Assembly (NCBI GenBank): GCA_029532625.1
Contig: JARFXM010000006.1
Span: 1,674,001 to 1,738,000 of the forward strand
Reading direction: 5' to 3'
Origin: Lomentospora prolificans
Lineage: Eukaryota; Ascomycota; Sordariomycetes; Microascales; Microascaceae
DNA: 64,000 nt
The number at the start of each line of letters is the position of its first letter. The stretch's first letter is position 1. Positions 34,301-47,833 of the stretch are shown here, piece by piece. Under the pieces are notes generated by a model. It saw nothing but the letters and a program-made list of their open reading frames with translations. It did no database searches and had not been told where the DNA came from. The translations under genes were made by a program, and so were the position numbers.

Positions 34301-37300
34301 CTAAAGTTCTTCCAGAAACGCGGCAACTGGTAATGTTAATTTGGAAAGGCACACAAGGGCGATGATAGGAAAGAGTCTTTTATTAGTGCTGGAAGGCTGT
34401 TGCCAACGCATGTTAAAATTAGCCACAAGACCCAAGATAACGGCAAATGCAAAGGCGAATGCAACCAACAGCAGGGAAGGCTCGTGGCCAGATTGGCGCG
34501 AGCTATTATGGATTGCTTCGCCGTTTTCTATTCACTAATATTCATTGGAATCACTCTTGCTTTGATTCTACTTTTGGGGTATCTTCGGGGAGCTCATTAG
34601 TCCCTTGCCATTCCAATTGCGGACGGTAGCCGGTATGAAAAATGGCAGGAAGCGACGTCGTACTCTTGGCGGATTCCGAGAAGATGATAATACTACTATT
34701 ATCGGAGACGCCGCCAGAACGTTGGATGATGATATGTACACTCCATCAACAAATAAAAGATATCCGCGGCGAGAGATTGATGGCTTGGTATATCACTCAC
34801 AAACGTGGGTCGAGAGAGTGTGGTGCGCTGGGGATTATCGTCGTGGGAGCTCCAGCTAGATTAGGTGTACGGGACACGTGCTCTCCTCAGTCGTGAGAGT
34901 GCGAAATCCACCCTTTACGATGCGGCGTGTATGTGGCATGGCGGATAGGGTTTGGCACTATTACGTTTCGGACAACATTTTCGTTCACCGACAGTGCTAT
35001 GCAAGCCGATATAAGCGCACCTGGCGAGGGTTCCAACCCGCTGGGTTTCCTATTACACCAGGGCTTGGCTTCTGAACAACGACAGCGAATTCGCAGCGCG
35101 TCCCACGCACGTGTTCGAATCCCCCATCGAGAAACACTGCGGCTGTTGTTGGTGGCCGGACGATTGGCGCAGGTACATCGCCATTATGGTACATATTACG
35201 ACGGGTAGCACTTTAATAACAAAAAAAAAAAATTCCCGAATTGATGGATATTCAGGTTCTCGGTATCCATTTGAGGTGCATGAAACGCTCGTCTCGCCTC
35301 TCCCCCACGGTTCACGAGGCCACTGCAACCACCGACCTCCCTCTGTTCTGACAATGCTTGTTGTACCAGGGCGATAATCAATGTACGCTGTGCATCATCT
35401 TTTCTCCTTCACCGCTCGGTATGCACGCTTCACTCCGAGCTGCACTCGGTCCGCCACAGGATTAGCTGGGGTGGAGGCTAAAAAGTGTTGATCCGCGAGA
35501 TGAGCAGAAGAGAGAGCGTAATAGCCCAAGGACTTCCGTCGGCGCACGCTCTACGAATAGGCGTCGCCGGGGTGAGGCTATCTTGAAATTGACAAATAGT
35601 TTGGTTCTCGGGCCATCCGTGATACTAGCAATTAGCATGGCGGAATCTCTCATCCGGCATTGATCGAGGAAGCCAATATTCTTCGTCTCGGGCGAGCTAT
35701 CATTTTCGGCCAGTTCAATGGCCTCTTTTTTGTTTCGCTTCGACACACCTAACGGGTTTGATAACGATATACCCAGCCAGAGGGCATCTCAAGATTGCCT
35801 CCTTCCGAAAGCGTGCTAGTTCGCAGTTTGATCCCTAGTCTGGCCTGGCCACTCAATGGGTCTCTCACTTCTGGAGTCGTGGGGTTCAGGCTGCAAGACG
35901 ACGAGACGGGAAGGCGAGGGCCGGCCAGAAGCCCATTAGCCCATGTCTAGTGTCCTGGGTGGGGCGTCAGCCTGAGCAGGGGTGAAGGAGCGTTCGCCCC
36001 AGCGAAAGGCCCAGGACTAGGGACCCTGGACACTGGGGCCTCGTTGGTGCACCACAAGGCCTGTATTGTGCCATCACGGGCGTTTACAGTTGGCTGAGCG
36101 CTGAAAATCTTCTCGAAGGAACCCGCGAACATGGTCCAGGGAATTTTTCCAGCGCTCCATCGTCGGGGGCACACTATCTCGCCTCGCCTCGATTTTCATT
36201 AGGTTGTATTTGTATTGGTGGTGTTGCATTCCAATGGGAATTTCCCCGACACCAAACTAGCCATCCACTAGCCCACCAGTTCTGCCAAAGGCGTCCACTC
36301 ACGGCGCTTTACTCGCCAGCCTGTGTCCTACTTGCAGACTCCAACCTGAACTAGCAGCTGGCTCTGTAATGAGCAAACACTATGCCGCTCGTAAATCATC
36401 ATCCATCTCCTCCGGAGCCTTTCCGGGTAATGAACCTCGTCGGGATGGGGCCATCCAATATGTGATCAGTCAAATCGATGTGCTCCGAGTAAATCTCTTA
36501 CCTGGAGGGATTCCTCTTCTCTGTCGATTGATGCCAGCGCTGGGATACACCTGGGAGATGTTGAAATTGAATTAGATGCACTGTAAACCACCTTGCTCCG
36601 CTCCGAGAGTTCGATTAATGTCGATTCCTGCGACGACAACTGCTTTTTATTGCTTGCAGGAGACGAAACACTTAGGTTTATTTTTTTTGGCCTCTTTCCC
36701 CCACCCAAGCCTTCCTTTTCTTTTCTTTTCTCCATCGCCTTGTTAGCTGGGTTAAAGAAAACCCAAGGTGTACGAAGTCGTCACTTGCGTCTCACGCACT
36801 GCAACCCCCTCGTAAAACGGTCGAAAAGCATATTTGCTTTTCCCTTCCCGGCACCTTGCTTGTTGCGGGGGGGGTTCGTATGGGTTCTAGGAGCCGTGAA
36901 CGTCGACCGACGCTGGTGCTCCGGGCGAAGAAGCAAAGATATTGTGGAAAACACTCTTTGCCGCCCGGTCCACACCCAATCCTTTTACCCATCCAGGTGG
37001 AAACCCGGCAGCACCAGGCCCGTACCCACGACGCATAGGAGATGTAACTTTCTGAGGATCGGTTACCACATCCGGAAGCCACAGCGTATCAATGGGGACC
37101 TTAACCCATGCTCTCCCCAACCACTCTTTGCGATTGGCAAGGTGTACTGTGATGATGTACTGGACGCATGCGACAGGATATCCCGGGAAGCAGGGGGATA
37201 AAATGAAGGTTTGTGGAAGTGGCGGAGTTTGCTGGGCCCTGGGACGTGTTCAGGATTGCCTCTGAGACGTCGCCCACGAGGCTCTGCGTATCGATCAATC

Positions 37301-40180
37301 AACGCTAGAAATTGCTCTTAGGGTAACAGCACACTGTGATGATGGGTCCGGTCAGGCCAACCTCTCTCCGTGTCATCCTTTCTGGAACACGAGGGCCCTT
37401 GCTCCTCTGCCCCATGCCTGGCTGGCTTCAGTTGGGTAGCGAGCCGGCGAGCGGCCAATCGTGGGGGAGGGAAGGCCCCGAATAACACCTAGTCTAGCAC
37501 TCCCGTATGGTTCCCGTCACAGTTCCCAGTCTCAACCAAGCTTTCGCTCTCTTCTGGTCATTGAAACACCCCTACCAGGAGCAAATAACAGGTGCACCGC
37601 GTGGCAAACAAACCCGGGCAAACATACAAAACGTGAGAATACAGTAGCATTACCGCGAAATCGTGCCATTAAAAACTTTTCTTGCCTCTGGTCTGTGGCG
37701 AGTTTCATTGGGGAGTTGAACTCAATCACGCGTTTGGCAAAACAAAAAGAGAAAGTATTGCCCGCAATGGGAGAAGATCACCTTTTCCGTGTCTAGGCTC
37801 TTGTGGAGCAATTGGAGTTACAGTTCCGGGACGCTATCACAGCACTAGCTGGAAGATTTAGGCGGCCATTGTGGGATTATAGAGGGTTCTTCCCCACGCA
37901 GGCATTGCGCCATCCCATCTTCTCCAAGGTACTGAGGAGGTGGAAGCATTGGATGTATTACTCAAAGGAGCAAAGGCAGTGCTCAGAGGCTGAACATGCA
38001 TCTTTCTTCTACAGTTTGCAACGCAGCGACGGTCGTGGAGACAGTACATGTGTGGAGTGCCAGTGAAGTGAACTCGAAGGTAACATGGCAGTCATCTTCC
38101 AGTCCATGGTTGACCCTCGCAAACAGCATGATGCAGGTACTGGCATGCCATGAAAAACGGTTGTCCATACAGTGAATTTCCTCCCGGCACTGTTGACAAG
38201 GGTGGGGAACTCATCCATGAAATTCGTCGCCGGCGAATACATGCTCCGGGGGTGATCCATGGCCACACATCGGAGGCACTTTATACCTGTTTGCGCTAAA
38301 GACAGGAAATTGGCTCCCGGGACGTTCCTGGCAGGATCTTCCAGAATCATGCCAGGATGGGCAGGAAGCACCAAGGGTTCGATATGTTAGCTCATTACGG
38401 ACTAACCTCTTGAGGTAGTGTAGATATACAAATTTTAGTACATACTTCAATATTTAGACTTATGTAATTATACAACTCCGCTAACTCCAATAATTTTCCT
38501 GAGCCACATTGTAACAATGTGTGAACCTTGAAGGTTTAGGGCCGGGCAAATAGAGTACCCACGTCAAATAATCCTTAGCGGATCCTTCACCCGTAGCATG
38601 GGTCCGCTCATGCTCAAATTCGGGCGAGGAGTTGACCAGGGTCAGATGAGGTGCAACACGGGAGCGTCGCGCTCGTTTAAATCTCAAAAGAATCTGGGGC
38701 AAGGTCTCTTTCCATACGGGCCGCTTTTGGTAAAATGAGATACAAACCAGGACACCGTTGGCTCGCTTCGTCGCCGGATTGGCTGAGTATCCTAAAATGC
38801 CACCCGAAAGGACGAGGGCGGGTATCGATCCGACCCGTGGTGAAATTTCTCATGGGTTTCCCGCACCTCTCGCGATGGGTGTTTGTGGCTCATTTCAAGG
38901 AGAAAAAAAAAAAACAGAGGCCTGTCCCTGGTGTGACAACGAAAACTGGCAAGATGAGCATTCTTTGTTAGTTGTGGGACTGCGTTTCTCAATCTTGCGT
39001 TCATGGTGCTGCTGGCGCTGTGCTGTATTCACGGACCAACTACCACTCGGGCCACCACGGTTCGACTTCACTGCTCATGAGCTGGCCGAGGTACAAACCA
39101 AATAGAATTAAGAAGGCGCGCTTGCGAGCGACCGCCCGTAGAGTGTCCTTGCCTTCCCTAGAGGAGCCGCGGGCCCCGTAGACAGGCGAGGCGTCGTCAA
39201 TAATCCAGTGCGGCTTACACGAAAAATGGCTTGTTTGGTGGGAAAGCTCTGGGGCAAATGCCAGCTATGAACAACAAGAATGACGCCGGCCGATGACCGG
39301 CCCGTTTCCTGAAAGCTAAGCAGAGACGGACAGCGTCGAGATTCGCATCTTGAAACAGACATCTCTTTACTACCACCAGTACAGTACGACACAAGAGGGG
39401 TACGAAGCAATTATTCTTTTCTTATAAAAAAGAATTTATGACTTGTCTTCTGAACCCTAATAGCTTTGGTACCAATACCATTTACCGACTTCCGTCTCGC
39501 TGGGCCGTGCCTCGATGATACAAATCATGTCCTTGACTGCATTGCCTGGGGCCTTGGCCTCGTTTGTCTGATCTCTCGCTGGCTTTACCAGAGCATCGGG
39601 GTCCACACTAACTGTATCAAGGAACCTTGCCTGTCGCCGCCCTTGACACATCTGACAACACAATCACTGTATCCGACCGCAGAAAGAGCTCCACCAACAG
39701 ACGAGAGTATTTGATCCCAAGGGCTGGGATCTGAGCAGTTGAATAATGATACCCTGGGAGTCAATCTCGTGTGCTAGTTTTATGATATGTCAAACTAACA
39801 AGTTGCGGGATCCAATCTGAGGATGGGCCCGCCCTCCATTACCGGTCGGCCTAGCTATGCATGGGCATGGGGTTGGAGGAATTATCAAAGCTCGTGCTCC
39901 CTCTTTTCGCTGACAGTGGGGTCTACTGAAAGAGGTTAGCTGCCAGCGGGGAACTTGGAGGCGCCGTGCGGATCTGCATCCAAACCACACAAAGCGGGGA
40001 GGATGGTGCTAGTAGAGGTATCAAGTTAGCCCGTTTCTTTGTATCCTAGACTCCTGGTCTGACTCCGTCTCGCTGATCTCTTTTTGTCTGGCAGAGCAGT
40101 GAAAGGACTTACCGAGGAGCAGCGGATGCAAGATATCAATCGCCACGCGGGCTTGGACCCCGTGGTGGCATTAGGGTCTC

Positions 40181-40207
40181 TTTTTTTTTTTTTTTTTTTT
40201 TTTTTTT
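40181..40207. repeat. poly-T tract of 27 bases
   Basis: Twenty-seven T on the plus strand, the longest single-base run in the window. A small stem of about 8 bp (CCACG.GGG/CCCCGTGG) lies at 40143-40165, just before it. Seen from the minus strand it is a poly-A tract, as would end a retroposed transcript, but no coding relic is visible before it. Confidence 0.85.
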
Positions 40208-43200
40208 CTCCCACTATCGAACCCTGCCAGCCGGTTCCGCGATATGTTTTTGGACAGGGGGTGCTCGGACGTATCGACGATGGCTTCACGACGGATAGGC
40301 TTTAAGTGATAGAGAAGTCTTGAGAGAAAACAAAGCATCTGGGTGGTGCGTGGGATTCTTGGAGATGGAGATCATCGACGACCGAGTGAGCCGCCTCGGC
40401 CGCATTCGCCCTACCACTCTACACGCACCGCATCCTGACATGGCTTGATCGTGCCCTTCGCTTCGTTCCATTTCGGCCATACCTCGAGGACATTCATTGG
40501 AATTGCTCACGCAACTGTTATAAACCCCACTCATGAAATGGCTTCTCCACATGTTCCGGTGGTAGTTCACCATGCTAGTGTTTACTTTGCAAAGCGAAAG
40601 TAACCACAGCCAGCCATGCTGGGAACCGGCTTCTAAACAAGGTTGTTAGGGGGCTTTGTGGAATTTGTAAATGGTTTGCTCTCGGCTCATACTGGTATAT
40701 TGACTACCGCCACAGAGACCACCCGGAGGGTTGGGAGGGGAGGGCCTATTGGCTATCAACTGAGAGAAGCCTTCCTCCGAAAACTTGATAGCGTCCGGTT
40801 GAAGTTCGGAAGGCAAAGTACCTCTCTATCCCTTGTTCTCCTTGTCAACATGCCTGCCCCGGAAGACAAGCAAGCGTCCCCGAACCCTGTTCACGACCAG
40901 GGCATGGCAGACCCAGGCGACCCAAGAACGACGTCGGACCCAAGGCGAAGGAAACTGTTCGAAAGACACGCCTCCCAATATGACACCTTCTTCCCAACCC
41001 CAAGGACATGGCATGTAATCCATGTTCTTCCACTAACCCGTTTATAGAGCCGACTGGTGCACTGCAAGGTACACACCTCTCCATCCATGGAGCAGGAGAC
41101 TCTTCTCTAGAAACCGAAACTAACTTTGCTAATCACAACTTCGACAAATTTGCTCTGCCCACGGAAACGCTTTGTTCTCTATTTCTTGCCTGTTCTGCGC
41201 TCCAAGTTCAACGTGCTAATCTGATTTCCAACACGCAATGCTTTCAGCTCCTCCCAAGAGCGAATCGGTGTAAGGCAAAGCTGACGGCTGGTCATCGCAA
41301 GGTCCCGCCCATGCTGGAAAAGTTGACGACACCCTGGCTCGCGAGTTTCTTCAACAAGCTTCTTTTCGACTCGAGTATTAGCGGTCGTGCTTCACACTAG
41401 TCGTGGTGAAGAGGCTCCCTGGTTCCACTACTGCTAAACTAGAAGGGTGTACTTGTATTACTACTGGCATGTTAACACTATCAACCTGCCTTCGCATCGC
41501 TTATCAGGGCTGGACAGGGGTCAAGTCGAAGGGATTGATTCCTTCGGTCTCAAGCCATTCGGAGAGGTGTACAGTGCTCCGGAAAGGATTTGCGGAGGCG
41601 AACTTTGATCTATTGTTGAATGTTTTGGGTTTGGTGTCGCGAAAGCCTCCTCCCCGGCCTACTAGGCTAGTCCTTCTGGCGTGTAGCATGTTCTTGGACT
41701 GGGCCTGTACCTTGCATGCTCCAGAGCTCTGTCGGAGCAACCTTCGTTTGTAGCTTTTTTTTCTCCTCTTTCTTTGAACAGACAGTGCCTGCCACTTCTG
41801 AATACGGAACAACAAGCTTGATAACGAGAGTAACTCTGTCAAACGTGAGGGCCGCTTGGGCCTCTTCGGCAGTGAAGCACAACTTCAATGTTACGACACT
41901 GGGCACGACGTTTCTGATCTCGCATAGCGGAGAAGTAGAGTAGCACCGAATGGGGTGATAATCCACTCCCAGTGTCCTGGGCTTATGAGTATCATCTCCC
42001 TCAGATACTAAAATAGCTACGCGAACGACATAAATTGTGCCTAAGTGGGGATTTTTATGCAAAGCCAATGTCTCAGCTAGACAAGGCTTGGCCTCGCCTC
42101 CTTTCCCAGTCAGGGAGTTGACCGCACTATGATGGGAGGTTGAGTCCAGCCCTCGTCCCCACCAGAGTTATGTCGCTTGAGGTTGGTGCTACAGTGCGTC
42201 GTCAGTGTGCATTAGCAGACTTAATCTCGCCTGGTGCCATTGCGTGGCTCAGCCATTTGAGACCAGCCCTGGAACGATCTCCTGCGCTCAAAGTCCCAAG
42301 GTTCGGGCGAACCAGAGGCAGCTTCCAGGCGGCCTGACTACTGCTTTAGGATATGTCGTCCCGACACGGCACTGAGGACTCAGGGCTCACGCCAGATTTC
42401 GCGTTGCCCCATAGTCTTCAGTTCCATGTCTTTTGGACTGGACTTTTCATCCGGTTTTCCTGTTGCACTTGACTCCCTCTAACCTGTCAAAAAAAAAATT
42501 AAATTAGTTGCGACATGAATATGGCCGTGGCCTGACCACCGGGAACGAGACTGAGTAGCATTAACTAAAAATAATGGATTGATCGGTTCAGATTGTTGGT
42601 ACTCGGGCACTTTGAAAAGCCATTACTTTCACTGCTTGGCTCGGACAGTATGTAATACAAAGCTCAAGCCTATCACCCACAATCAAGCCGGCCATCGCTC
42701 CCTCATGCTTGCTAGTAATAGTCACGGACCAAGTCTCTGAAGGGTGAGACTTGTCAACTTTTCCTTGGTCCTCGTTAGTTCCGATCTGAGATGCGGGGAA
42801 GCACATGGAAGGACGACAGCTTGAGAAAGACTGAGTCCACAACATGTGCTCTGGATGACTTTGGCAAGTCTCGCTCTTCGACACTTCCCGTCCAAGTTTT
42901 TTTTCTCTTGGGTTGCTACCCGCGCCAGTCGAGTGTTTCGTGGAATGACCCTCCGCCAACGTCATCTTGCCTCTCGGACTCTTAAGTTTCCTAGACATTG
43001 GTCTGGTGTTTATTGCTTCTGGAAAAAAGGAAGAAGGATGCCTCAAGTCGGCCGAACGGACAGCCCATTCCGCCCAACCCTCCTCTCCGCGCCTTCCCAT
43101 GCTACGTTCCTTGTTGCATGTTCCATCCACTGACATGGCGATGCCGTATATCAGAAGCAGGGTGCTATTCGGTATTATTATTCTAATATTGATACACGAT

Positions 43201-45292
43201 GCGCAACGAATTCGGTGCCTTCGTCCCAGTTGCTACAGGCTTCCTGTTCTTCCTTCGGAGGGGAAGACGTTGGAAACCGAGGATCGAAGTGATGAAACGC
43301 GGTTTTTAACCCGAATTAGGTGGTGTGTGTAATAGCCGTGTGTCACTGAGAAGAGTGCCACATTGAGAGGTTGCAGGGAAAGGCGGACATAATATTCGTA
43401 CTTGGAAGCAGAGAACAGACCATTTGTGGGGTGGATGTGGTACGTACTGGCAGTAGGCATTGCACTGGGAAACTGCCGGGGGCCAGGGCCGCAGTGGCAG
43501 CCTGAAGGATGGAAGGTGCGCAACGTTCTTTCTGTCCTTCCAAAGATGGGAGTCCCCGGCCGGCCGGACCTCGGCCAGGGTGTACTTAACATCGTCTTAG
43601 ACAAACACTTCCATGCGTTCGAGGGACACGTTACTCGAGTGCCTGCGACTGCGCTACTCTGTCCTCCACAACCACACTATTCCACAGTTGATGTGCGGGT
43701 GTCTTCAAATACGAGACAAAACTGAGGACTTGGATGGCTAGACTCGACTTTGGGTTCGGGTCGGCTTGTTTTACGACCTTGACGTAGATGACGCTACCGA
43801 GCGTCTTTGGGACTGGTCAGGTCAGGCCCTCGTTGTGACAGTGACTTGTTCCCTTTGTGTGAGCCCAAAGAAACAAAAGTTGAGGGTGGGTGGCGGAAGG
43901 GTGATGGCCTGCAGCAACCTTGGCCGCGCGGGTCAAGCACCACTACGACTGGAGAAGCTGGTGCTAAAAAGAGATGCCCACTCGTCGCGCACCTGACGTG
44001 AATCAAGCATATCCTAAAGTCCCAAAAAGCGCGCGGCCTCTTGGCCGTCGTTTGAGGATTATGGAGACGCCTTCTTTGGCGTCGGAGGCAAGAAGAAACG
44101 TGATGCATTCGCAACTTCACACAGCACAGAATGTGACGAAAGTCGGCTATCGATGCCTGCCTATTGGCGAAGTACTGATGTCCGCGTGAGAGAGGTAGCA
44201 TCCAGTCTCCTTCCCTATTGACGATACGTTTTAAAACCTAAGGTTCTTCCCAAGAGGGTGTACCTACGAGGATCCAGGTTGACCCATCATCTGTGACAAT
44301 TTGTGACTGCTCGAATGCATGTATCTCTCCCAGCTCCGACCGAATCTATCCATTGGCGGCTTTCTGAAGGATCGCTGGACACACTTTGAGTTTCCCACCC
44401 TAGTCGACGGTGCCATTGGCTCTTGACCTAGTTGTCCAGCTCGGATCTGAGGCGGAGGGCGGGCAAGCTCAAGCTAATCTTTGAAACCCTTGGGAGGCTG
44501 ACTGCCTTGACAGTCCTGTCCGGGGAGGACAATGTGCATCCCCGTTCGAAGAATTTTTTTTTCTGATTTTCCTAACCTGCACCAACCACACCTATTGTCG
44601 ATCAATTTACATCCGAAGGTGCTTGGTTAGGTAGTTTCCTCGAGGATGGTCCCACAGAGGGTTGAAGGAGTTTATCCTCAGCCGCCTGCGAGATGTCTGA
44701 GAAACCTTTACCTCCTCCTTGTTGGCTAGAGTCTCGGCCTGTCGTCTACTTTTAACCTACGGTTGAGGATTGATCGTACGAATAGAAGTTAGTGGAGGGC
44801 ACAGTGACTAGACCAGTCTCATTGTACATTCTGCACAAAGTTATGTCATTGGTAGAAGAAATGAACCCAAGTCCACCACTACATAATTTATCCAACACGA
44901 GATCTCAAATGGAGGCGAATCGGTTCGCTTGGGTTATTCTTAGAAAGTGACGCATACATCGTTCCCACACCTTTTATCGCAACTCGCCCACCCGTTCGAT
45001 ATACGTACTGTAAATTCTCCTTCCGAAGCTTCGATTGATGGCAGTGCCCGTGGTCTTAATTTCCTTGACCCAGGTTTTTCGACGGGCTATTTTATCGCCG
45101 CCCCAGGATTGCATGTGAGATGCGCCCTCTATCCGGAATAACCTGTATCGCATGAAAATAAGGAGCGCTGATGCCGGGAAATCCCAGCCGTGCACGTTAA
45201 TGCCTTGAGCAGATCACCCATTTTAGGGTACCAACCGAGCAACGGATTTGCTGCCGTTTTGCACATCTCGGGATTTTTCTTGGTTCTGGCGT

Positions 45293-45306
45293 GGTATCCG
45301 GATACC
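45293..45306. repeat. perfect 14-base palindrome, second TATCCGGATA core
   Basis: GGTATCCGGATACC is a perfect palindrome sharing the ten-base centre with the one at 21371-21384. Confidence 0.7.
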
Positions 45307-47704
45307 TGGCTGACCCAAGATCGACTTCAGTCAAGCGAAATAAGCATTAATACTATCGCCACTTTCCCCCAAACTCAACCTAGGCAGCGAACGTGCCGCA
45401 GGCGGTATATCGGTAACCAACAATTGGAGCAAAATGAGTGCGAGAAGACATCCTGCCCCCGAGTAGGAGAAACCCATCACCTCAAGATGTGTGACGGATT
45501 GACGATACTGGCCACCAGCAGCGCCTGCTGACCCGTGATGAGGGAGCCACTGGCGACTATTGGACCCCAATCTGCTTCGTACCTTACATCTTCAAAATTG
45601 TATTATCCCCGTTCTGCGTCCCTAAGTGGTCGACTCGGATTGTGCGACGTGACGAAGCGGAGCGAATGGGCTGTGCTGGGGTCAGCCTCCAGGTTTTGGC
45701 ATCGCACACTCCGAGGTTCATTCGCCCAACCCGCACCAAGACTCAGGTGCTTCAATATCACGACAAGATGGCGTTGCCTGTTCACTGAGAGCAGGTGGTG
45801 CATCATCGTATCGCTTACCTCTCCCGAGTTCTATCCAGAGAGATATCATGTCAATAGCGCTATCTCAATCCGAGACGACATGGCATAGGTAGTGTATTGC
45901 GGGATTAATGTAACCCACACACTAATCCACCCGTTGGCATAAGTACTTTGTGCGAGATACGAAGTAATACCGTACCTCACCGATCTTATCAGGGTCTTGC
46001 CGTCCTCCTTGCGCGTTCAAGGGAGACGTGACTGCTCCCCGTCACAAAAAAAATAGGCCCATCTAGCGTTGACTGGAAACCGAGTTTATGCAGAATGACC
46101 ACGGAGTGACTCTCGTCCTTGGATTTGAGCGACCGTGAGATGCAGCTCGCGTTGACCCATGGAATGTGAACAGATTGACGCTTAGCCCGCGCGCGCGCGT
46201 AGATGGGGACGCTGAGGACTCCCTTCCTGTGTTTGGGTGGATGTGCTTCGGTGTCTATCTGGCAAGTTATCCAATGGATGCATAGCACCAGGTAATAGTT
46301 GGCCAACGGATGTGCACAAGGTGCATGTTGGTGCATTTTAGTGCCACAAAAATCCACCCACCGTCTGAGGCCTCTTGTCGTTGTGTAGCGTAATGCACAG
46401 TGTGGTTGACTGGATTCGACCAGCGAGTCCACTCGTGCGTCACGGACGAAGGTTGGGATGGTTTGGTCGTGCCTGGTGTACGAATAATAGGTGCTTCGCC
46501 TTCATGTTTCCGAAGGGAGAGTGAAGGAAGGCGGTACCAAGACAAGAAAGGGCAACACGCCAGATGGGTGGTACCTGGGTATGGCTGGAAGTACTCCGTA
46601 TGCCCGCACCAATTCATGTACCGTGTGCCGGTACCAGTCCTATTCTCTATTACAGAAGGCTCGATTTAGAATGTCAGGTCGGTGGCTGAGCCCCTCCATC
46701 CTAATACGGATGTCCTGTAATGCCATGAGTCTGCACGCTAGTGTTGCTTGTTCCTTGGGCGCAAGTACCTGGCGGTCTGAGAGGTGGTACCCTCCCCCAT
46801 GTCCTCGGATACCCATCTGGCCCTCCAAAGGTCTGTCCCCGTCAACCGACACCCCTGGTCTTCGACCCACACCCTCGCCCTCCGCGTCCCCATCTCATGT
46901 ATCCTCTGTCCTTCGACAAGGTTACCCACAACTCCTCGCCGGGTCGGTCGCACCAGGGGGTGGAATTTCCTTTGGGGGGTCGGTCCACGGCGTACTCGCC
47001 CGTCTCGTCGTTCGTTGTATCCCTGACTTTTCGACACCCCCTGTACCCTGGTCAGCTTTCAAAAAAATAAGTGGAGTGAGACCCGTGGAGAGAGTGTGTC
47101 CCGAGCGAGGGAAAAGCCTGGCCTCCGACCGACTCGTCTAAGTCTGTCTTGGCTATAAGCCTTGACATTCCCGGCGTCCTCAGGACTATCCGACCTCCAG
47201 CAGTTTCAATACATATCTTGAAGGGTCCCCCTCACCCATCGTCACTCTTTCTGTTCCCTTCTGCCATATCGATCGGCACTCTTGTCGACTGTGGTGCACT
47301 TGTGGTTATTTCTTCTTCATGATATATCGGTTTCTTATTTTCTTGTGACTCGGTTCACCCATTCTTGGAAACATTCGAAACTCCGTCGAGCTTTCCTGCC
47401 CTTCCTTTATACCGACCTCGCACGAACGAACCCAGCTCTCTCACCTAATCGTCTTTTGCTGAACTCGCACGCAAGAGGTAGGCGGTTCATGTATAACATC
47501 GTTACTCGAGTCACCCAATAGTCAGATATTCCTATCACCATTGTCTGCCGTCCATTCCTTGTTCCAGGAAACCGACCACCACCATCATTTGGCCATCTGC
47601 CGCTTGCGAATTGATTCCCGCAAACACAACGACTGTATATTATACACTATCACACTATATACTTAATCGATAAAACCGCACAGATCACAATACAACTGGT
47701 ACTG

Positions 47705-47833
47705 GTATGTTAGCAATCAGGACACGAATAGAGACCTTAGGCGTGGTCGTGTTAGACGCATCAAGTTGGGGTGAATAGAAATGGGACCTAAAGACTGACA
47801 ACTTCTCTCACGTGGACACAGATTTCAGACGCA
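47705..47833 (+). promoter_or_regulatory. probable 5'-UTR intron and leader end of the Msn2-type gene
   Basis: A strong donor GTATGT at 47705 is followed by a possible acceptor ACACAG ending at 47821 (or TTTCAG ending at 47828), only a few bases before the start codon at 47834. This is the usual look of a leader intron. The preceding 47220-47700 is pyrimidine-rich with short upstream frames (one of 79 codons from 47282) that could be upstream ORFs if transcribed. Confidence 0.5.

Larger units (their letters stand above)
25810..47704. other. 22-kb stretch with no supportable gene
   Basis: The longest frames are about 200 codons (36593-37201, +) and about 165 or fewer elsewhere; none shows a recognisable domain, catalytic motif or plausible splice partner. 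No transposase, reverse transcriptase or integrase motif was seen. Composition is mostly balanced with small AT-rich islands at about 26030-26270 and 38390-38520. Simple tracts and inverted repeats inside it are listed separately. Much of it could be old decayed sequence or long regulatory DNA for the Msn2-type gene; noncoding RNAs cannot be excluded. Confidence 0.5.

Noticed and set aside
35108..35125. tRNA B-box-like GTTCGAATCCC
   Set aside because: The T stem does not pair and no cloverleaf forms upstream.
36593..37201. 202-codon open frame (+) in the gene-free interval
   Set aside because: No domain, biased low-complexity start, no good start context or splice partners. I could not support it as a gene, though an orphan gene is not excluded.
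38009..38374. 121-codon open frame (-) beside an AT-rich island
   Set aside because: Reads like ordinary protein in places but matches no family I know; too weak to call.
40195..40225. Minus-strand GGTTCGA near the T27 tract
   Set aside because: The loop is not closed by a paired stem and no tRNA fold can be made.
25810..47704. Transposon relics or a secondary-metabolite cluster
   Set aside because: No reverse transcriptase, integrase, transposase, synthase or terpene cyclase motif was found in any frame I read; only short inverted repeats and homopolymers were seen.
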